A DNA stretch of 7,670 bases from Gammaproteobacteria bacterium. GTDB taxonomy: Bacteria; Pseudomonadota; Gammaproteobacteria; Chromatiales; Chromatiaceae. The stretch is taken from positions 1 through 7,670 of the forward strand of contig JABDQZ010000102.1 in assembly GCA_013041975.1 (NCBI GenBank), in the 5' to 3' direction. The stretch's first letter is position 1, and every line of letters starts with the position of its first letter. The position numbers were made by a program, and so were the translations under genes. The notes under the pieces were generated by a model. It did not search any database. It saw only the letters and a program-made list of their open reading frames with translations, and was not told the origin of the DNA. Shown here one piece after another: positions 5,699-7,670 of this stretch.

Positions 5699-5944
5699 AG
5701 AACGCTTGTAGAAGAAAACTCAAAGTAAAGTGCCTTAGAGTCATCCAGATGATAACCTAGTAAAATACTATGAAATAGGCGGAGATATTAGGGTTATTTA
5801 TTTGTGCTACTTTCACAGTGATAAAAAAAGCCCCAGCTCGCTAAGTGGGGCTATCGCACCTAGAGCGATGCGGATATCGGATTCTTCACGGCTTTATGGA
5901 AATATCGCTATTTTTTATGACCTACGGAGTGACCTGTTTTCCAG
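5699..5944 (-). other. ORF-free region between tandem terminators; possible small RNAs
   Basis: Downstream of the tRNA terminator the minus strand has two further strong terminators, each preceded by about 90-125 bases without an ORF (5853-5944 and 5699-5822). The first stretch contains a 5-bp stem ATCGC/GCGAT (5853-5869) directly before terminator 2, so a transcript would end in two consecutive hairpins. The second contains TATCAT (5754-5749), a fair -10 without a convincing -35. Small RNA genes, processed tRNA-transcript tails, or remnants of lost tRNA genes would all fit. None is proven. Confidence 0.3.
5823..5852 (-). terminator. Rho-independent terminator 2 of the tandem set
   Basis: On the minus strand AGCCCCA (5852-5846) pairs over 7 bp with TGGGGCT (5835-5829), with a 10-base loop, followed by a run of U (5829-5823). 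It is too far from the tRNA (about 140 bases) to be only its terminator, since another lies in between. Confidence 0.8.
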
Positions 5945-5985
5945 AAAATAAAAAAGGGTTAGTAACTACTACGTCACTAACCCTT
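5945..5985 (-). terminator. Rho-independent terminator of tRNA-Pro
   Basis: On the minus strand AAGGGTTAGT (5985-5976) pairs over 10 bp with ACTAACCCTT (5963-5954) around a 12-base loop, followed by a U-rich tail (5955-5945, broken by one A). It begins 8 bases after the tRNA CCA end. Confidence 0.8.
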
Positions 5986-5993
5986 GATTTAAT

Positions 5994-6070
5994 TGGTCGG
6001 AGCGAAAGGATTTGAACCTTCGACCCCCACAACCCCATTGTGGTGCGCTACCAAGCTGCGCTACGCTCCG
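5994..6070 (-). tRNA. tRNA-Pro, anticodon GGG
   Basis: A complete 77-base cloverleaf on the minus strand. The acceptor stem is CGGAGCG/CGCTCCG, followed by discriminator A and an encoded CCA (5996-5994). The D arm is GCGC-AGCTTGGTA-GCGC. The anticodon arm is CCACA-ATGGGGT-TGTGG, so positions 34-36 read GGG and decode CCC and CCU. The variable region is GGGTC, and the T arm is GAAGG-TTCAAAT-CCTTT, with the first base pairing G-U-like at its edge. The unpaired or weak C1 start and overall sequence closely match the E. coli proL type, which supports a gammaproteobacterial source. It has its own promoter (6081-6109) and terminator (5945-5985). Confidence 0.97.
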
Positions 6071-6080
6071 ATGACACTGG

Positions 6081-6109
6081 ATTTTACTGCTTCCCAGTTC
6101 GAAGCTCAA
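6081..6109 (-). promoter_or_regulatory. Promoter of tRNA-Pro
   Basis: On the minus strand: TTGAGC (6109-6104; 4/6 to TTGACA), exactly 17 bases, then TAAAAT (6086-6081; 5/6). Transcription would start near 6074, only a few bases before the mature 5' end at 6070. It lies in the 44-base gap behind the H1-like gene, which has no terminator there, so read-through from that gene is also possible. Confidence 0.6.
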
Positions 6110-6114
6110 TCAAT

Positions 6115-7083
6115 TTAGTCAGCCACAGGACCAAATGTCTGCATGATCAATTGCATCTGATCCTCCGGAACCTGCTGAAGTTGAGCAGCGTTGGTTAAGA
6201 ATTCTGGTCTTGGTGGTGGAGGAAAGACGACGTTGGTTTGCGCTGCAGCAGCCTTCGGGACCTCATTTTCCATACGACGATTTTCGGATTCAGCTATTTC
6301 GCGCATTGGAGCGACTTTTACGGCCGCCGGCACAGCAGCAGCTTCAACAATCGCTTGCTCAACTGGTGCTTCTTCCTTCACGGGCGCAGTGGGTTGCGGT
6401 GCGGTTTCTGCAACTGGTTTGAGTTCTGTAATAACTTTGGTATCTGGCAAAGCCGGACTTTCAGGTTGCACTGGTTCGGAGACAGCCTTTGCAGCCACCG
6501 GCGTCTTGTTTGCAGTTGCCTGGTTCTCATCGTAAAGCTCATCAATGTAGTAGGCCACTCCGGCAAACAACAAGACAACAAAAACAAGTCTGAACAAACC
6601 GCCCTCACCCTTATCGGCAGATGTTTTACCTGAGGCTACTGGGCGTTTTAGATAAGGTTCTGTGCTAACAGGTACTTTTTTGGGCGATGGTGAAGTTTCT
6701 TGATTGGTGACTGGCGGTTCAGGTGCTGGAGTGGGTTTCTCCGTTGTCTTTGCCGTTTCCTGTTTAGTTGCTTCAGGCTGTTTGGTTTCTTCTGGCTGTT
6801 TTACAACTTCAGTATCAGTATTGTCAGCAGCCTCGGCAGCATATACAGCAAAGCTATCAAGGTCTTTACTATCTTCTTTTAGCTTAATCGGTTTTTTTTC
6901 TGCTGTTTTTTTGCGCGCCGTAGTTTTCTTGACAACTTTTTTCTTTGCTACCTTTTTTGTTACCTTTTTTGCAGCCTTTTTAGTTACTTTCTTCTTAGTG
7001 GTTTTATTAGCCACTTTTTTGGAAAGTTTTTTCTTCTCTTCTTTAGTAGCTTTTTTCTCTTCAGTTTTTTTGTCTTTAGCCAT
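6115..7083 (-). CDS. Membrane protein with histone H1-like lysine-rich N-terminal tail
   Basis: A 322-aa protein in four parts. Residues 1-70 hold 32 lysines, with H1-like repeats (KKVTKKAAKK, VTKKVAKKK) of the kind that coat DNA or RNA. Residues 80-160 are an acidic, then Pro/Thr/Gln-rich linker (KQPEETKQPEATKQE, PTPAPEPP). Residues 163-180 (LFRLVFVVLLFAGVAYYI) form a single membrane helix preceded by K/R residues and followed by acidic DELYDE, so by the positive-inside rule the Lys tail is cytoplasmic. Residues 185-322 are Pro/Ala/Val-rich, predicted periplasmic, with FPPPPRPEF (287-295) and a short C-terminal amphipathic stretch. No enzyme domain is seen. It lies 26 bases after the Sel1/SH3b gene and probably shares its transcript. 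The Shine-Dalgarno sequence is weak. Tethering nucleic acid to the membrane is an inference; no family name is recognised. Confidence 0.85.
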   Translation of the reverse strand: MAKDKKTEEKKATKEEKKKLSKKVANKTTKKKVTKKAAKKVTKKVAKKKVVKKTTARKKTAEKKPIKLKEDSKDLDSFAVYAAEAADNTDTEVVKQPEETKQPEATKQETAKTTEKPTPAPEPPVTNQETSPSPKKVPVSTEPYLKRPVASGKTSADKGEGGLFRLVFVVLLFAGVAYYIDELYDENQATANKTPVAAKAVSEPVQPESPALPDTKVITELKPVAETAPQPTAPVKEEAPVEQAIVEAAAVPAAVKVAPMREIAESENRRMENEVPKAAAAQTNVVFPPPPRPEFLTNAAQLQQVPEDQMQLIMQTFGPVAD

Positions 7084-7109
7084 AATTCAGATACCCATAC
7101 TGCGGTTGC

Positions 7110-7670
7110 TTAAAGTTTGCTGACAAGTTTCGCATAAATCCAGCCGGTTTTGATACCTTCCGAGTCGAATTCTACTTCATACCAGTCCCCTTTCTGGCTG
7201 ATGCTGGTCAAAATCTCGCCTTTTTGGGCTTTGTAAACAATACCGTGTTCCGTTCCCGGTCCGGCACGGACATTGACGATATCACCGGTAATCTTTACAG
7301 ATTGCTGTAACCATTCAATTTTTTTCAGGTCAGGATACTTGCTGAAATAATCGTCACCTGATTCCAGCACCAGTCTTTTAACGATATCCCGGGCATCTTC
7401 ATGGCCACCCGCAGCAGCGCTGTAGAACCAGCGAAAGGCTTCGTCGGTATTGGCTTTAATGCCTTCACCGGTAATATACGCCAGACCAATGGCAAACTGC
7501 GCATCAAGATAGCCATTATTAGCGGCCTGTTGCCACCAGTACACGGCTTTACCAACATCCACATTCAGGCCATTCCCGTTGGCAAATAGCCACCCCAGAT
7601 GATATTGAGCATCTGGATGTCCAAGGCCAGCCAGGGGCTCCCATAAACAATAGGCTTTGGCGTAATCACC
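7110..7670 (-). CDS. Sel1-repeat and SH3b-domain protein, C-terminal part
   Basis: The minus-strand frame is open from the right window edge to TAA at 7112-7110, giving 186 visible residues; the true start is outside, so the in-frame GTG at 7562 is not the start. Visible residues 3-38, 39-74 and 75-101 are Sel1-like (TPR-related) repeats, for example AVYWWQQAANNGYLDAQFAI with GLAYITGEGI, and AFRWFYSAAAGGHEDAR. A linker follows, then a bacterial SH3 domain at about 124-186 with NVRAGPGTEHGIVYKAQKGE and GWIYAKLV at its end. Known of the families: Sel1 repeats mediate protein-protein contacts and SH3b domains often bind cell-wall peptides, so a periplasmic envelope role is plausible. The signal peptide is not visible. 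It is followed closely by the H1-like membrane protein gene, suggesting an operon. Confidence 0.9.
   Translation of the reverse strand, partial: GDYAKAYCLWEPLAGLGHPDAQYHLGWLFANGNGLNVDVGKAVYWWQQAANNGYLDAQFAIGLAYITGEGIKANTDEAFRWFYSAAAGGHEDARDIVKRLVLESGDDYFSKYPDLKKIEWLQQSVKITGDIVNVRAGPGTEHGIVYKAQKGEILTSISQKGDWYEVEFDSEGIKTGWIYAKLVSKL

Noticed and set aside
6191..7123. Plus-strand ORFs opposite the H1-like gene, rich in Phe, Ser and Leu
   Set aside because: They arise from the reverse complement of Lys and Ala codons; composition is an artefact and no start signals are present.
1..7670. CRISPR array, prophage, toxin-antitoxin or defence locus
   Set aside because: No regularly spaced repeats, phage genes, or recognisable toxin, antitoxin or defence domains were found on either strand.

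Overview
The window looks like chromosomal DNA from a gammaproteobacterium, probably free-living. The reasons are a tRNA-Pro(GGG) with an encoded CCA that closely resembles the E. coli proL type, compact rho-independent terminators, Shine-Dalgarno starts, and the mix of genes (SulP transporter, PPK2 kinase, beta-CASP ribonuclease, Sel1/SH3b protein). Base composition is moderately AT-rich by eye. Genus cannot be told from the sequence. Almost every gene is on the minus strand; the one clear plus-strand gene is a predicted secreted HExxH protein.

Left part (1-3046). The first 97 bases hold the N-terminus of a SulP-family anion transporter running off the left edge. Its 350-base upstream region has a good promoter, an overlapping 10-bp palindrome and an 8-bp-armed inverted repeat. 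Next comes a two-gene unit on the minus strand: a PPK2-family polyphosphate:nucleotide phosphotransferase (best start 2705), then a metallo-beta-lactamase/beta-CASP ribonuclease whose start overlaps the ppk2 stop as TAATG. A plausible joint role is RNA turnover plus polyphosphate-driven recharging of nucleotides. Two ungapped 36-base sequences, 28/36 identical and in the same orientation, lie on either side of this pair (299-334 and 2975-3010). They are not explained by any annotated feature.

Middle part (3047-5343). Three orphan exported-protein genes sit here: a 146-aa protein of unknown family, a 147-aa basic protein resembling DUF995-type secreted proteins, and a divergently transcribed 233-aa protein with a signal/anchor segment and a zincin motif (HEVAH plus a downstream Glu). 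The 146-aa gene is visibly more AT-rich than its neighbours. This stretch looks like accessory, lineage-specific DNA.

Right part (5344-7670). From right to left on the minus strand there is a Sel1-repeat/SH3b protein (5' end outside the window). A membrane protein follows 26 bases later, with an extremely lysine-rich, histone H1-like N-terminal tail, one transmembrane segment and a Pro/Ala-rich C-terminal part. Then come tRNA-Pro(GGG) with its own promoter and terminator, two further minus-strand terminators spaced about 100-130 bases apart with no ORF between them (possible small RNAs), and a 74-aa zinc-ribbon-like protein. The most unusual items are the membrane-anchored H1-like tail, the coupled ppk2/beta-CASP pair with flanking repeats, and the tandem-terminator region.
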